DNA of 64,000 nt from positions 49,020,768-49,084,767 of the forward strand of contig CM043944.1 in the NCBI GenBank assembly GCA_014529385.2, read 5' to 3'. A model generated the notes under the pieces. It did no database searches, was not told the DNA's origin, and was given only the letters and a program-made list of their open reading frames with translations. This document shows, piece by piece, positions 10,652 to 21,690 of the stretch. Every line of letters starts with the position of its first letter. Position 1 is the stretch's first letter. The position numbers were made by a program, and so were the translations under genes. The stretch comes from Adiantum capillus-veneris (lineage: Eukaryota > Streptophyta > Polypodiopsida > Polypodiales > Pteridaceae).

Positions 10652-11090
10652 ACTTCTCTTTTCCAATCTATTGGGTCACCAATTAGCCTTCAGTACAACG
10701 TATCATCCGCAGACAGATGGGCAAACTGAAAGAGTTAATCAAGTCATTGAGTACATTCTCAGGGCCTATCGTTCGCAAGAGCCAAAGAAGTGGTTACATT
10801 ATCTTCCTTTGGTAGAATATGCCTGCAATTCTTCCGAACACAGAAGCATTGGAATGTCACCCTTTAAAGCTCTTTATGGACATGATTGTTTAGCACCACT
10901 GAACTTCTCAGATCCAACCATCAGGGTAGAAGCCTCTAGGAAGATGTTAGAAGATATGGAAGCTCAGACTAGAGCTATTCGCCAAGACATTTAGGCCGCT
11001 CAAGATAGACAGAAGCACTATGCAGATAAGAACTGTTCGGAAAGAACTTTCAAAGAAGGAGATAAGGTTTTTCTGCAAGTCCGACCATAT
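10652..11090 (+). pseudogene. gypsy-1 integrase C-terminal part, truncated
   Basis: After a frameshift the core resumes with [20 protein letters not shown], carrying the third catalytic residue (Glu), then HYLPLVEYACNSS and IGMSPFKALYG. The frame ends at TAG 10992-10994, but coding sense continues (AAQDRQKHYADKN, FKEGDKVFLQVRP) to about 11090. There it meets the 50-bp repeat that starts the 2.2-kb cassette, so the barrel-like C-terminal domain and any chromodomain are lost. Confidence 0.8.
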
Positions 11091-11140
11091 GCAAAAATTT
11101 ATAAAAGATGGGTTTCTCAAAATGCGCGCAGCATAGTTTG
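11088..11140. repeat. Left copy of an imperfect ~50-bp direct repeat
   Basis: Shares GATGGGTTTCTCAAAATGCG and flanks with 13262-13311 (most bases identical, a few differences). It lies exactly where the gypsy-1 integrase stops being recognisable. Confidence 0.7.
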
Positions 11141-11230
11141 TCAAACCCCCAGTCTGCTAGAGCATTCATGCTCAGCAGTAACCTATGCATAAGCTTATGT
11201 GCAAAGACATCATGTAAAAAGAAATGAACA

Positions 11231-12456
11231 TCATATACCCTTACCATGATCAAATGGAAAAGTATTATTTCTTGCATCCATCATGCATACATAATGGCAT
11301 CCTTCAAAGTCATAAGGACAATCAAAAATCACTAGTGAGCTCCAACCATCAGCATTCATGCCATACAAAAGAAAAGACCATGGGTCATAATTCTCACCAC
11401 CATGAGATGTATCACTTACATCAAGCCAAGAAAAAACATTCATTGTATCCATGTCACCATGGCTGTCCCAACTTTCCAAGCTACAATCCTCTTCAACATC
11501 CACACATGCATGTGAGGTTTTCATAAGCTTCTTCACCCTTAGCAATGCATGACACACATCGACTTGCATCTCCTCATCCATCTCAACTTGTGGATCATCA
11601 AATCCCCAATCAAGACTACCATCATAATCCACAGCACTCAAACCAACCTCTTGCTCGCAAATAAAATCATAACTAGTAGGAGACTCAAGGACATCAATAG
11701 CATCATCAACATCACAAACATCAATCTCAGCATCCCAAATGGGTTCACATGCCCACAACTCGTCTGTATACCACATCAAATCATAAGATGGAGCAAAAAC
11801 ATCATCCAGAATGTCAACATGCATGTCATTTACACCACAATTAGGAGAAATGATAAGACCTCATCTTCACAAGCATTTGTAGAGGATAGCAAATCAGTCA
11901 TGTCATTGCTCTCTTTGTCATACATGCCCTCCAAGGTCTTTTCTTTCACAATATTTCTCGCACACAACTCCTCAATAAAATCTACATCATCAAGAGAAAA
12001 AACCTCATCTTCTACGTCTGCCTCAACATCATCATTACTGGTAGAATTATCACTAGTGACAGAGGAGCTCTTGTTTGAAATGCATGAAGAAGTAGAAGAC
12101 TGATTGACATCTTCCAACCATCTTCCTTGCTTCAAGAAATCATCAATTCTCTTCACACCCAACAAGTCAGTGCAAGCAACCTCAATGCCCAGACATCCTG
12201 GAAGAGTACCAATAAACAAGAATTTCTCTTCCTTTTCATCCAGAATCATATCCTGAAGAACCTCTAGCTCATGCTTTAAAGAGAAAAACCTTATGTAGTG
12301 CATGCCTAGATTTGTTATGCTGCTTAGATTCAGCTTATTGATCATATCATTCATCATCAACAACGCATCACTAACCTTGACCATGTCTACACTTCTATGT
12401 ATAAACCAACAAGATTGAAGGTAAAAGCAACTCCTCGGTGGAGGGCACCAAAACAC
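11231..12456 (-). pseudogene. Acidic unknown reading frame, minus strand, one frameshift
   Basis: Two open stretches, 11830-12456 (208 codons) and 11231-11824 (197 codons), join by a -1 shift near 11840: the first frame reads NACEDEVL and the other then carries on as IISPNCGVNDMHVDILDDVF. The joined protein of about 400 residues has a short N-terminal part with basic and hydrophobic residues (FWCPPPRSC; LLMMNDMINKLNLS), a middle KHELEVLQDMILDEKEEKF and a strongly acidic Ser/Asp/Glu C-terminal half. It has no zinc knuckle, DSG, RT or transposase motif, and I do not recognise it. It lies inside the 2.2-kb cassette bounded by direct repeats, opposite in strand to both gypsy elements. It could be an extra ORF of a non-autonomous LTR element or a captured gene. 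Confidence 0.35.
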
Positions 12457-13261
12457 TATTGGGAAACAAACAAACTAAAACACCTCTATAGCAATGTCAC
12501 CCAAGAGCATTGAAATAGCACTACAAGAATATCAAATGCTTTGTAAAACCCCTTTGAAACACCACAAATCCAACAAGAGTAGTCCCCTTGGCAATTTACT
12601 AGCCATCGCCCACCCAAGAGACTATGTCACATAGGAGCAAAACCTTGTCAAAGCACGGATTTACAGTACACGCCGACCAATGCATAGGAAGACAAGGGCC
12701 TCCTCTTTCCAAATTTAATATTACAAACCCACAACTTCAACATCAATTCCACAATTTATAGGTACATGCCCTCCCAATCTGTCTGCACACAATTTGCCAC
12801 TAGGCTGTAATAGCCATAACCCTGCAGAGAACTAGTCATAACCTGAAGAGCACAACTCCAATTGGGACACTTTAAAGCTTGAGAGAAATCTTGAAAAATG
12901 ACTGGAGAGAAATCTTAAGATTTCCAAAATTGAATCTACATGCCACTATATGAAAAATTGATGCAAACAGGGAGCTGTCCTGACACGACTACACGTAGAG
13001 TAGACAAGGCGGGGGCAAAAACTACAGCAGGAATTATCAAGGAGGCACAATGAGCTCAAACCTATGAAATTGTTTTATGTTTTTACATGAGTTGAAGCTA
13101 TATACAAGTCTCACTTCAAAAAACTCACTCACGGGCACTACAGTAGCCCGACAACTAGCGCTATGCTAGTGACTTACCCTGCATGTACATGTCTTTGCTA
13201 AATCAAGATGAAAACCTCACAAAACCAAATCCCACACACCCTTTTGAAATCGGGCTTCATG
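12457..13261. other. Non-coding part of the cassette
   Basis: No coding-like frame. A palindromic 36-bp patch at about 13137-13172 begins CACTA and ends TAGTG. The rest shows nothing. Confidence 0.4.
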
Positions 13262-13311
13262 TCCATATGCACAAAACTACAAAAGATGGGTTTCTCAAAA
13301 TGCGCGCAACA
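13262..13311. repeat. Right copy of the ~50-bp direct repeat
   Basis: Partner of 11088-11140. Immediately afterwards gypsy-2 gag begins in the middle of its zinc knuckle, so the repeat lies exactly at the edge of recognisable gypsy sequence on both sides. Confidence 0.7.
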
Positions 13312-13668
13312 ATGTGCCTTGATCCTGGTCATCAATCCAGGGATTGTCCATTTAACAATTCAAGCTTCACAGGATTGGTGGACGATTATGAACATCGAAA
13401 CTTCAATCCAAATCGGAATTTTGGAAATTTTAGACCCAGTCCATCGGCAATTCAGAGAAACTTCAATCAGCAAAACTTTAACCAAAACCAGAGACAACCT
13501 CAAAACCAAGCAAATTTTAGACCAGGCAATCCACCTTTTGTTCGGAATGGACCGCCTGTCAACAATAATAACAATGGAAATGTTAACCATCAACCTCGTC
13601 CAGGAGGAGGATTAAATCAAAGACCTCAAGGAAGACCTCAAGTTAATAGAGCTCAAGGGGCTAGAGGT
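13310..13668 (+). pseudogene. gag: gypsy-2 gag tail
   Basis: Begins inside a CCHC knuckle (CLDPGHQSRDCP, first half missing) and continues as an Asn/Gln/Pro-rich tail (FNQNQRQPQNQANFRPGNPP; PPVNNNNNGNVNHQPRPGGG) to TAA at about 13669. Such tails are usual after the knuckle of Ty3/gypsy gag. The capsid part is absent, so this element is 5'-truncated. Homology to gypsy-1 is family-level only. Confidence 0.75.
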
Positions 13669-13759
13669 TAAGGAAATCAAGCAAACGCGTATGTTCATGC
13701 TGCAATTGAACATCAAAGAGTGAATGAAAAATTTTCAATAATTCAAACCTAAGCGGGGT

Positions 13760-14620
13760 ATCAAGGTAACCATTTTACCTTATTGATTGATTCATGGAGT
13801 ACACATTCTTTCATATCTCTTAAGTGCATCAAAAACCTCATTTTGCTTGAACACCCTGATATAGACCTTACAGTAGAATTAGCTATGGGTAGAAAGGTTA
13901 GATCTTCTACTTCAGTGGGTAACTTGGATATTTTTTGGATAGTCATAATACTTTTGCAAAATTTAGAGTCTTACCTATAGAAATCTACAGTGGAATCCTA
14001 GGAATAGATTATCTTAAAGGCAATGATGCTTACATACATTGTAAAGATGCTTCATTGACCTTTAAGAATGACCAGAACTCTAGGGTTACAATTACTGGGA
14101 AGAGGGGAAAACCTAAGCTCAGACTAGTGAACTTTACCAAACTTATAAAGAGTCATAGTAAAAATAAAAGGATTTATGCAGTAAAGCTTAATCCTACGGA
14201 GAAGAAGATAGATTCACCTGAACCCGAATGGATAACAAAATTTGGTGATGTATTTTTTGAAGAACTTTCATAGTTACCACCCAAGCGTGATGTTGATCAT
14301 GCAATAGAGCTTACTCCAGGAGCTCAACCAGTTGCTGGTAGACCTTACAAAATGTCAATACCTGAATCTGCGGAACTCAATGAGCAATTAACTCAACTTC
14401 TTGAACAAGGCTTCATTCGACCCAACGTTTTTCCATGGAGTACTCATGTTCTCTTTAATCAGAAAAGAAGAATGGTACTCTACGTCTTTGTATTGATTAT
14501 CGTGCAGTCAAGAACAAGTATGTAATACCAAGGATTGATGAACTGCTTGACCGATTACGTGGAGCTTATATCTTCACAAAGATTGATCGTAAGTCAGGGT
14601 ATTACCAAATCTGAATCAAG
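13760..14620 (+). pseudogene. gypsy-2 protease and RT N-terminal fragment
   Basis: The protease region reads LIDSWSTHSFISLKC, where the active site D-S-G has become D-S-W. A frameshift at about 13940 then leads to GILGIDYLKGNDAYIHCKDA. After VYAVKLNPTEKK comes TAG at about 14271, then the RT start: VDHAIELTPGAQPVAGRPYK, LNEQLTQLLEQGFIRPN, with another shift at about 14465, and [21 protein letters not shown] breaks off at about 14615. The catalytic DD and the RNase H are missing. Confidence 0.75.
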
Positions 14621-15808
14621 AAGGAGGAAAAATCTTCTGGCCGATGCCTTAAGAAGAAAGAGTATCGTAGAGGCTGTCACAACCTCTACTACTTCTTCAA
14701 TTGACCTTATTCGAGAAGGTATGAATCAGGACCCGTATTACATAAAAATCCAATATTTGATAAACTTAAATAATTGCACGGAGAAGCAGGAAAGGTAAAT
14801 CAAAGGCTTCCATTTTGAAGGAGATGACCTTTACTTTAGTAACCATGTTTGTATTCCAAATCAAGGTGGAATCAAACTTCAGATATTACAGGAAGCTCAT
14901 GATATACCTATAGCAGGACACCCACGATACATTAAGACTTACTCTACTATAAGAAAGAGTTTCTTTTGGCCAAGACTAAAGCGTAATGTGTTGAACTATG
15001 TTACACGATGCTTAACATGTCAACGTATTAAAGCTAAACGGATTCAATACCCCGATAAGCTTCAACCTATTGATGCTCCAGAAATGAATGGGAATGCATA
15101 TCCATGGATCTTATTATAGGACTTCCTACATCTTTGGAATATGACTCTATTTTTGTGGTTGTTGATATGCTTACAAAAATGACCCATTTATTTCCAATCA
15201 AGACAACATTTACATCTAAGGATAGAGATCAAGTATTCATGAAAGGTGTTTTCATGTATCGCGGTTTACCTCGCCGGATAATTTTTGATCAGGATGCGAA
15301 GCTCACCTCAAATTTTTGGAAAGACTTATTCTCATCTAGAGGAACCTAGTTAACCTTTTGGTACTACTTATCATCCTCAGACTGATGGGCAGACAGAAAG
15401 GACAAATCAAATCATTGAAGACATGTTAAGAGTTTATTGTATGTTCACGAGTAGAGTAAATGGAATGGTATTTGTATTTGGTTGAATTTGCGTATAATTC
15501 CTCATTCCAACGCTCAATTGGAATGTCTCCTTTTCAAGCATTGTATGGAAAAGAGTGTCTTACTCCACTCAAATGGATAGACCCTCTCATATGAGTTCAA
15601 GTATCCAAAGAAATGTTGGATGAAATTCAGCTACAAACCAATCTTATACGACAGGATATTAAGACTGCTCAAGATAGACAGGAGAGTTATGCTGATCCAC
15701 CAAAACGATCTACCAGACTTTTTGAAGAGGGTGACATGGCATTTTTGAGAGTAAAGCCCAAATGTAGTTCTTTATCAATGGGTAAGTGTAAGAAGCTAAG
15801 TGCCATAT
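14616..15808 (+). pseudogene. gypsy-2 end of RNase H and integrase
   Basis: Directly after the RT fragment the frame reads RRKNLLADALRRKSIVEAV, the very end of RNase H. About 1 kb (RT palm, thumb, RNase H) has thus been deleted between GYYQI and ENLLADAL. The integrase H2C2 region follows (EAHDIPIAGHPRYIKT...CLTCQRIKAKR), then the core MDLIIGLPTSLEYDSIFVVV (first Asp), IIFDQDAKLTSNF (second Asp), and after a shift [15 protein letters not shown] (Glu). The C-terminal region continues to LSAI at 15808, where copia-1 is inserted. It continues beyond copia-1 at 21358. Confidence 0.8.
15804..15808. repeat. copia-1 target site duplication, left copy (CATAT)
   Basis: CATAT directly before the left LTR. 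An identical CATAT follows the right LTR at 21353-21357. Confidence 0.9.
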
Positions 15809-16027
15809 TGAAGTCGCGGAGCGGAGCGTGGGTCGACTCTCTCTCACACACACACACACAGTGAGCTTACACAGTACAGTACGCAGAGAACTGTTAGAAG
15901 GGTTATCTCCCAATACCTTAGTATTCACAAAGTATAAGTTAGTATATACAAAGAGTTAGAGGGAAGTGAGCTAGGCGGGCGGCCAGCCATATCCGCATAA
16001 GAGGCCACTTGGGCTTTAATCCCAACA
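15809..16027 (-). repeat. copia-1 3' LTR
   Basis: 219 bp, TG...CA bounded (minus sense TGTTGGGATT...GACTTCA). It contains a CA/TC microsatellite near 15840-15860 that is 4 bp longer than in the other LTR. Confidence 0.93.
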
Positions 16028-16045
16028 ACCTCCCACTTAAAGTCC
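16028..16045 (-). other. copia-1 polypurine tract
   Basis: Minus-sense GACTTTAAGTGGGAGGT directly before the 3' LTR, the expected priming site for plus-strand DNA synthesis. Confidence 0.8.
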
Positions 16046-16111
16046 AATGTGTCACTTTAAGTAACTGTAAATCTATGAACATAAATGTACAAAGATTTAC
16101 ATGGTTGCCAT

Positions 16112-18372
16112 CTATCCAATGCCCAATAACTCACGACAATGCACAAAGCCCTCTCCTGGAAGTCCCTTTGTGAGTAGATCAGTAGGATTGTCCTTGGTGT
16201 GGATCTTCAGCAGTTGTATTTGCTTGTCTTCAACTACTTCCCTAATGAAGTGATATTTGACATCAATATGCTTAGTCTTCGAATGGAACACTGGATTCTT
16301 TGCCAATTGTATAGCACTTTGACTATCACAATATAACTCTGGCATATCTGCATTGATTCCCAAGTCTGCTACCAATCTACCAAGCCAAATAGCTTCTTTG
16401 CATGCCTCATTTGCTGCAACATACTCAGCTTCAGTAGTAGACTGTGTAACACAATTTTGTAATCGAGATCGCCATGATATGGCACCTCCAGCCAATGTAA
16501 AGACATAGCCTGATGTAGATCTCCTCTTATCCAAGTCTCCTGCATAATCTGAGTCAGTGTATCCTCTGACACTCAAATCCTGACTACCATAGCATATGCG
16601 CATACTCTTTGTATGTTTTAAGTATCTCATGATACCTTTCACTGCCTCCCAATGTTTCTTGCCGGGATTTGACATATATCTGCTAACCACTCCCACTGCA
16701 AATGCAATATCCGGACGTGTAGCAATCATTGCATACATCAAACTACCCACTGCAGACGCATATGGAATCTTATCCATTTCAGCCTTTTCTTCCTCAGACA
16801 CAGGACAATCTTGTTTGCTAAGTTTCACATATGGTGGCAATGGAACACTCAATGCCTTTCCCTTCTCCATATTGAAACGTTGCAAAACCTTGTCAATATA
16901 CTCTGTTTGAGATAACCAAATCAACTTCTTTGATCTGTCTCTCTGCGCATACCAAGTATATGACTTGCCTCACCCATGTCTTTCATGTCAAACGATTTTG
17001 CCATCTTTGACTTCAAAGCTGAAATTTCTTCCAAGTGTTTGCCAGCAATCAACATGTCAGACACATACAAAATAAGGATCAGCCAACTGCCATCCTTAGC
17101 CTTCTTTGTATATAGACAGTGATCGAACTCACTACGTTTGTAGCCTTGAGAAAGCATAAACTGGTGGAACTTATGGTACCATGCCCTCGGTGATTGTTTT
17201 AAGCCATAAAGACTCTTTAACAACTGGCATACCAAATGTTCCATGCCTTTCTCAACAAACCCTTTTGGCTGCTGCATGTAAATTTCCACATCTAAATCAC
17301 CATGCAAGAACGTTGTCTTGACATCCATTTGGTGCAACACCAAATCCAATATAGCAACCAATGCAAGAAAGCATCTCAATGTAGTCATCTTGACCACTGG
17401 AGAGAAGACTTCATCAAAGTCAATGCCTTGTTCTGGCTTAAAGCCCTTGGCAACAAGCCTTGCTTTGTACTTTGGCTGACTATCATGAGCGGTGATCTTA
17501 TACCTGTAAACCCATTTACAAGGTAGAGCCTTTTTGCCCTGTGGTAATTTAACCAACTTCCATGTCTGGTTTTTATGCAGAGCTGTCATCTCTGACTGCA
17601 TGGCCAACTGCCATTTTTTCGAGTCAACCACTTGTAATGCTTCCTTGTAACAAGATGGTTCTCCACAATCTGTGAGCATGACATAATTTAGAGATGGCAC
17701 ATAACGATCAGATGGTTTGGAGACACGCTCAGAACGTCTCACCACAACTGATTCTGCCTCTCTAGCCACTATAGGCTGTTCCTGAGCCTGACCATGCTGT
17801 CTTGATGTGCTAGCACTAGGTCCATCTTCCCTGAAGACAACTCTTCTGATCTCCTCTGTCTTCTCTGGCTTAGCGTGAAACTTGGCTTCATTGAAATGCA
17901 CATCATTGCTACGAATAAGCTTTCTGGACTCAGGATCCCAAAGCCGGTAACCCATCTCGCCCGATTCTCCGTAGCCAAGAAATATACACTTCTTGCTCTT
18001 TGGTTCTAACTTATTTCTGAACTCCTTAGGAATATGGCTATAAGCTTCACAACCAAAGACTTTGAGATGCTTATACGAAGGTGCCTTGCCTGTCCATAGC
18101 ATCTCGGCCACTGCACTCTTATCCAGAACCCTACTAGGAGACCTGTTGATCAAATGGACTGCTGTAGCCACTGCTTCCGCCCAAAATCCATCAGGCAACT
18201 CAGCACTTGACAACATGCTTCTGACCTTCTCTTGTATGGTCCTATTCATACGTTCTGCAACCCCATTCTGTGAAGGATTATATGGTGCAGTAAGTTCCCA
18301 CTTAATCCCTTTTGCTTCACAAAAGTCTTGAAAAGCTTTGGAAACGTACTCTCCACCATTGTCAGTTCTCAA
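16112..18372 (-). pseudogene. copia-1 pol: integrase end, reverse transcriptase, RNase H (one frameshift)
   Basis: From 18372 down: RTDNGGEYVSKAF and NGVAERMNRTIQ give the second Asp and the Glu of the integrase DDE. The linker with SRKLIRSNDVHFNEAKF follows. RT then reads CKWVYRYKI, KARLVAKGFKPEQGIDF, HQMDVKTTFLHGDL and SLYGLKQSPRAWY. The catalytic box is LYVSDMLIAG, where copia RTs have YVDD, so one of the two metal-binding Asp residues is lost. At about 16924-16950 a 1- or 2-base change shifts the frame; RNase H resumes as RSKKLIWLSQTEYIDK and keeps DSDYAGD, TEAEYVA and CDSQSAI, ending TAA/TAG at 16112. The same frame as the upstream half is used up to 16921. Confidence 0.9.
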
Positions 18373-18381
18373 GCACTTCAG

Positions 18382-20082
18382 CTTCTAACCACTCTGATTC
18401 TCCACCACCTGCAAGAATGTCTTAAAGACCTTGAGCACCTCATCCTTGTGCTTCAAGAAGTAAACCCATACTTTGCGAGAATAGTCATCTATGAATGTAC
18501 AAAAGTATGCTGCTCCCCCTAGTGACAAACTAGGCATTGGTCCGCATAGATCACTGTGTACGAGAGCTAACCGTTCGTCCCTACGATTCCTCTTTGATCT
18601 GTGCAGTTCCTGTGTTTGCTTACCATAAACACAATGCTCACAAAACTCGAAATCTTGAAATGAAAAGCCAGGCAAATAACCATAATGAGAAAGTATTTCC
18701 ATTCCTCTTTTTGACATATGTCCCAACCTACGATGCCACAGTGACACACTTGGCTGCTCAATCACATTAATTACATGGTTTTTAACCTCTGAAACATGTA
18801 AAGTGTACAGAGTTCCTGACTTGCTGCCATGTGCTACAGTCATCGAACCTTTGGAGATCTTCCAAGCGTTGTTCCCAAAAACTATCACATAACCCGCATC
18901 ATCCAACTTCCCTGTACTAATCAAGCTCTTTCGGATTGCTGGAACATGTCTGACATTCTTGAGCCATAAAGAAGAGCCATTCTGAAACTTCAACTGCACA
19001 TCTCCCACTCCAAGTATGTCACAAACCTGCTCATTGCCAAGTCTGACATAATCTTTAGTAGCCACATATGATGTAAACCACTCTTTGTGCGGAGAAACAT
19101 GTAAAGATGCCCCTGAGTCGATAATCCAATCACTCATAGCATGTCCATCCTCTGCAGTCAAGCAAACAGAATCAAGATTGCTTGTAAGGAAGATGTCACC
19201 AGCTGCTATACCAGAATCACTGTCTGAACCAGATCCTGTGACATTCACCTCTTCAATCTTCACTGAACTCTTCTTTTCATCTTGCTCAGAACTCTTTGTT
19301 TTTCCTTTTTCTTGTTTCCACTTCGTACAGTCTCGCTTCATGTGACCCTTCTTGCCACAATGGTAGCATTCTATGTCATCCTTTGACTTCGAATCACGAG
19401 ACTTACTTCGGTTTTGTGCCTTCTTACCCTTCTTCTCTTTAAACTGTTGTCTCCCTCGAACGACCAAAGCACTATTGCCTTTTCCTTTGTCAATGTTCTT
19501 CCTGTTCACTTCCTCTGTGAGCAAGCTGCCTTCTACATTGGCACTTGTAAGACCTTCTGGCGCGACAGAATTACTTAACGTTGTACGAAAAGTATCCCAA
19601 CTGTCTGGCAAAGTGATTAAGAGAAACATAGCCTTCACTGAATCTGGAAAGACTATCTCTTGTGCTGTTAACTGGCTGAAAATTGTGTGAAATTCATTCA
19701 GATGATTTGACATGGCTGTCCCTTCCTTCATCTTCAAATCCACCAATTTCTTGAGCCAATAAATCTGAGAAGCAGCACTTTGTTTCTCGTACATACCACA
19801 TAGCTTTTGCCATACGCCATACGCTGTAGTCTCTTCTGCTACGTTGAAGTAAACATTTTCTGCCAGTGTCAGCATGATTGTGGAACAAGCTAACTCGTCA
19901 AGCTCTTCCCACTCATCTTCAGCCATACCTTCTGGTCTCTCCCCTTTGAGCTTCAGTAGCTTCACTTGTTTTTTCTGCACCAAAACCTGCCAAATCTGCT
20001 TCTTCCAGAATGGAAAGTTTGTGCCATCCAGCTTCTTTATGTTGTAAAGAGTTTCACTTCGAGAAGATGCCATATCTGCCAA
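18382..20082 (-). pseudogene. copia-1 gag, protease and integrase N-terminal part
   Basis: A 565-codon frame starting MADMASSRSETLYNIKKLDG at 20082, about 1 kb inside the 5' LTR. Residues 1-230 are the copia gag (UBN2-type; WKKQIWQVLVQKK, VWQKLCGMYEKQS). The knuckle CYHCGKKGHMKRDC is at about residue 238. The protease active site WIIDSGASLHVSP is at about 318. The GAG pre-integrase HHCC domain reads LWHRRLGHMSKRG...CEHCVYGKQ, and the integrase core starts LVHSDLCGPM (first Asp). The frame stops at TAG 18382-18384 after VENQSG. The following codons, KLKCLRTDNGGEY, are in the same frame, so this is one point lesion in a once single polyprotein. It is otherwise intact and typical in length. Confidence 0.92.
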
Positions 20083-21123
20083 ACTGCTTACCCCTGAGAA
20101 AAATCCGGCAGAGTTTCCCCTGTAAACTGGCCTCTGTACACAGTAAACAAGTTGTAATCAACAAGCTGAACACCTCTCCTCAGGAACTGTCAGTATTTTG
20201 AAAATTTTTGACAGAGTCTCCCCTGTAAACTGAGCTCTGGGAACCAAAAGATAGCTCAAAAAACAATCATAAATAGCTGACCAGTGACAAATCTAAAAAA
20301 TCTCTGTAATATGCTGTCCTGTAAGCATACACTGTCTCCTCTCTGGGCGATGACAGAACCTGTATCTGTCTCAAGACTGAACCTTGAACAATGCCTCAAC
20401 GGCCTGACGCATAAGATGCAATCCAGTGTCTACACAAAGTCATACATCCTAAGGGATAAAATTCGCCGAAGAGGATGCGTGTAGAGGGGAACTCCAGCAA
20501 CCTAATCCACCTCACACTGGGTAACCCAGCCCCCAGTGCTTGGCTTCAAAAAACCTCACACACGACCCTCTCAGATGGCTCAGCAAACTGCCCAGAACTA
20601 GCATACATCCTATAATAGACCAATCACTGTCCTATGACCGCTGCGGCGGTCTGTCTGCTAGCGTGAGTCACAACTAGCAGACCCACAATCACAGTACATC
20701 AATCTGTAATACATGCCAGTGGTGTCAAGCCGTCGTATGGCCACACCTCCCCTGGAACCTGGCAAGCACAAGAAGTAACAATGCAGACTGCAATATATAT
20801 ATCTGATGATATATATGTGTACCTGGTCTATAGATGATGCTCTGAAGACTAATGAGTGATCTATGTCGATGCCGATATTGATGTCGGCCACCTCCTGCTT
20901 GCCAATCTACACAAGACGGATCTCTTTGCGGCTGAAATCTATCTTCTGCTGTAGTGCTCAGAACGAAATTCTGAGGGCATAAACGGCTTCGAAAGGGGGG
21001 TAAAACCCCAGGTTGCCTTTTGGAAACGCTCCCGGAACGCCGAGTGTGAATTTTCGAACTCCGGATCCAGAATCTGTCGGAAAAGTGCGCGCGCGCGATT
21101 GCGCAAATCCGCACTGAACCAAG

Positions 21124-21135
21124 GCTCTGATACCA
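21124..21135 (-). other. copia-1 primer binding site
   Basis: Plus-strand GCTCTGATACCA, i.e. minus-sense TGGTATCAGAGC, complementary to initiator-Met tRNA, two bases inside the 5' LTR. Confidence 0.92.
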
Positions 21136-21137
21136 AT

Positions 21138-21352
21138 TGAAGTCGCGGAGCGGAGCGTGGGTCGACTCTCTCACACACACACACAGTGAGCTTACACAGT
21201 ACAGTACGCAGAGAACTGTTAGAAGGGTTATCTCCCAATACCTTAGTATTCTCAAAGTATAAGTTAGAATATACAAAGAGTTAGAGGGAAGTGAGTTAGG
21301 CGGGCGGCCAGCCATATCCGCATAAGAGGCCACTTGGGCTTTAATCCCAACA
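21138..21352 (-). repeat. copia-1 5' LTR
   Basis: 215 bp with the same TG...CA ends as 15809-16027 and about 98-99 percent identical apart from the CA run. Followed by target duplication CATAT at 21353-21357. Confidence 0.93.
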
Positions 21353-21357
21353 CATAT

Positions 21358-21690
21358 ATTGTGGATATTTTGTAATTATGGAGAGGATTAATGATCAAGC
21401 TTACAGACTCTTGTTACTACCACACATAAAGGTACATGATTTTTTTCATGTCAGCTTACTCACGAAGTATGTACCTGATCTGCAACATATTCTTGATGAT
21501 TCTCTCTTATCTACCTCTACTGATGGAACTTTTGAAGTATATCCCGAAGTGATACTTCAAAGTAGAACTAAGTCTCTACGTAATCGGACCATTATTGGAC
21601 ACCTTGTTAAATAGTCAATGTATTCTCAAGAAGATGCCGCTTGGGAACGTGATGATGTAATGAGACTAAATTATCCAAATTTCATGTCGA
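21358..21690 (+). pseudogene. gypsy-2 integrase C-terminal tether
   Basis: Removing copia-1 and one CATAT copy joins KKLSAI to YCGYFVIMERINDQAYRL in one frame, the usual end of the gypsy integrase. VHDFFHVSLLTKYVPDLQHI and YPEVILQSRTKSLRNR follow, to TAG at 21612-21614. The sense continues past the stop as YSQEDAAWERDD. The polyprotein ends at about 21690. A chromodomain of standard form is not evident; the segment HILDDS...IGHLVK could be a degenerate one. Confidence 0.8.

Larger units (their letters stand above)
6402..11090 (+). mobile_element. Ty3/gypsy retrotransposon gypsy-1, internal region, decayed and 3'-truncated
   Basis: Domain order on the plus strand is primer site, unknown ORF, gag with CCHC knuckle, retropepsin, reverse transcriptase, RNase H, integrase, which is the Ty3/gypsy order. 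Multiple stops and at least four frameshifts make it non-functional. It breaks off in the integrase C-terminal region at about 11090, where a 50-bp direct repeat and unrelated sequence begin. No chromodomain or 3' LTR is present. Confidence 0.85.
15809..21352 (-). mobile_element. Ty1/copia retrotransposon copia-1, complete and young
   Basis: Full-length 5544-bp element on the minus strand, inserted in the gypsy-2 integrase. The two LTRs (219 and 215 bp) differ by about three substitutions plus microsatellite length, so insertion is recent relative to the host element. It has an initiator-Met primer site, a polypurine tract, 5-bp CATAT target duplications and a single gag-pol frame in copia order (gag, PR, INT, RT, RH). 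Coding lesions are one in-frame TAG, one frameshift and a mutated RT active site. Confidence 0.95.

Noticed and set aside
13137-13172. Tiny CACTA...TAGTG element of 36 bp
   Set aside because: Too short and simply palindromic; no target duplication.
16596-20201. Plus-strand open frames inside copia-1 (for example 16596-16910, 19373-19690)
   Set aside because: They are antisense shadows of the gag-pol frame with no domains.
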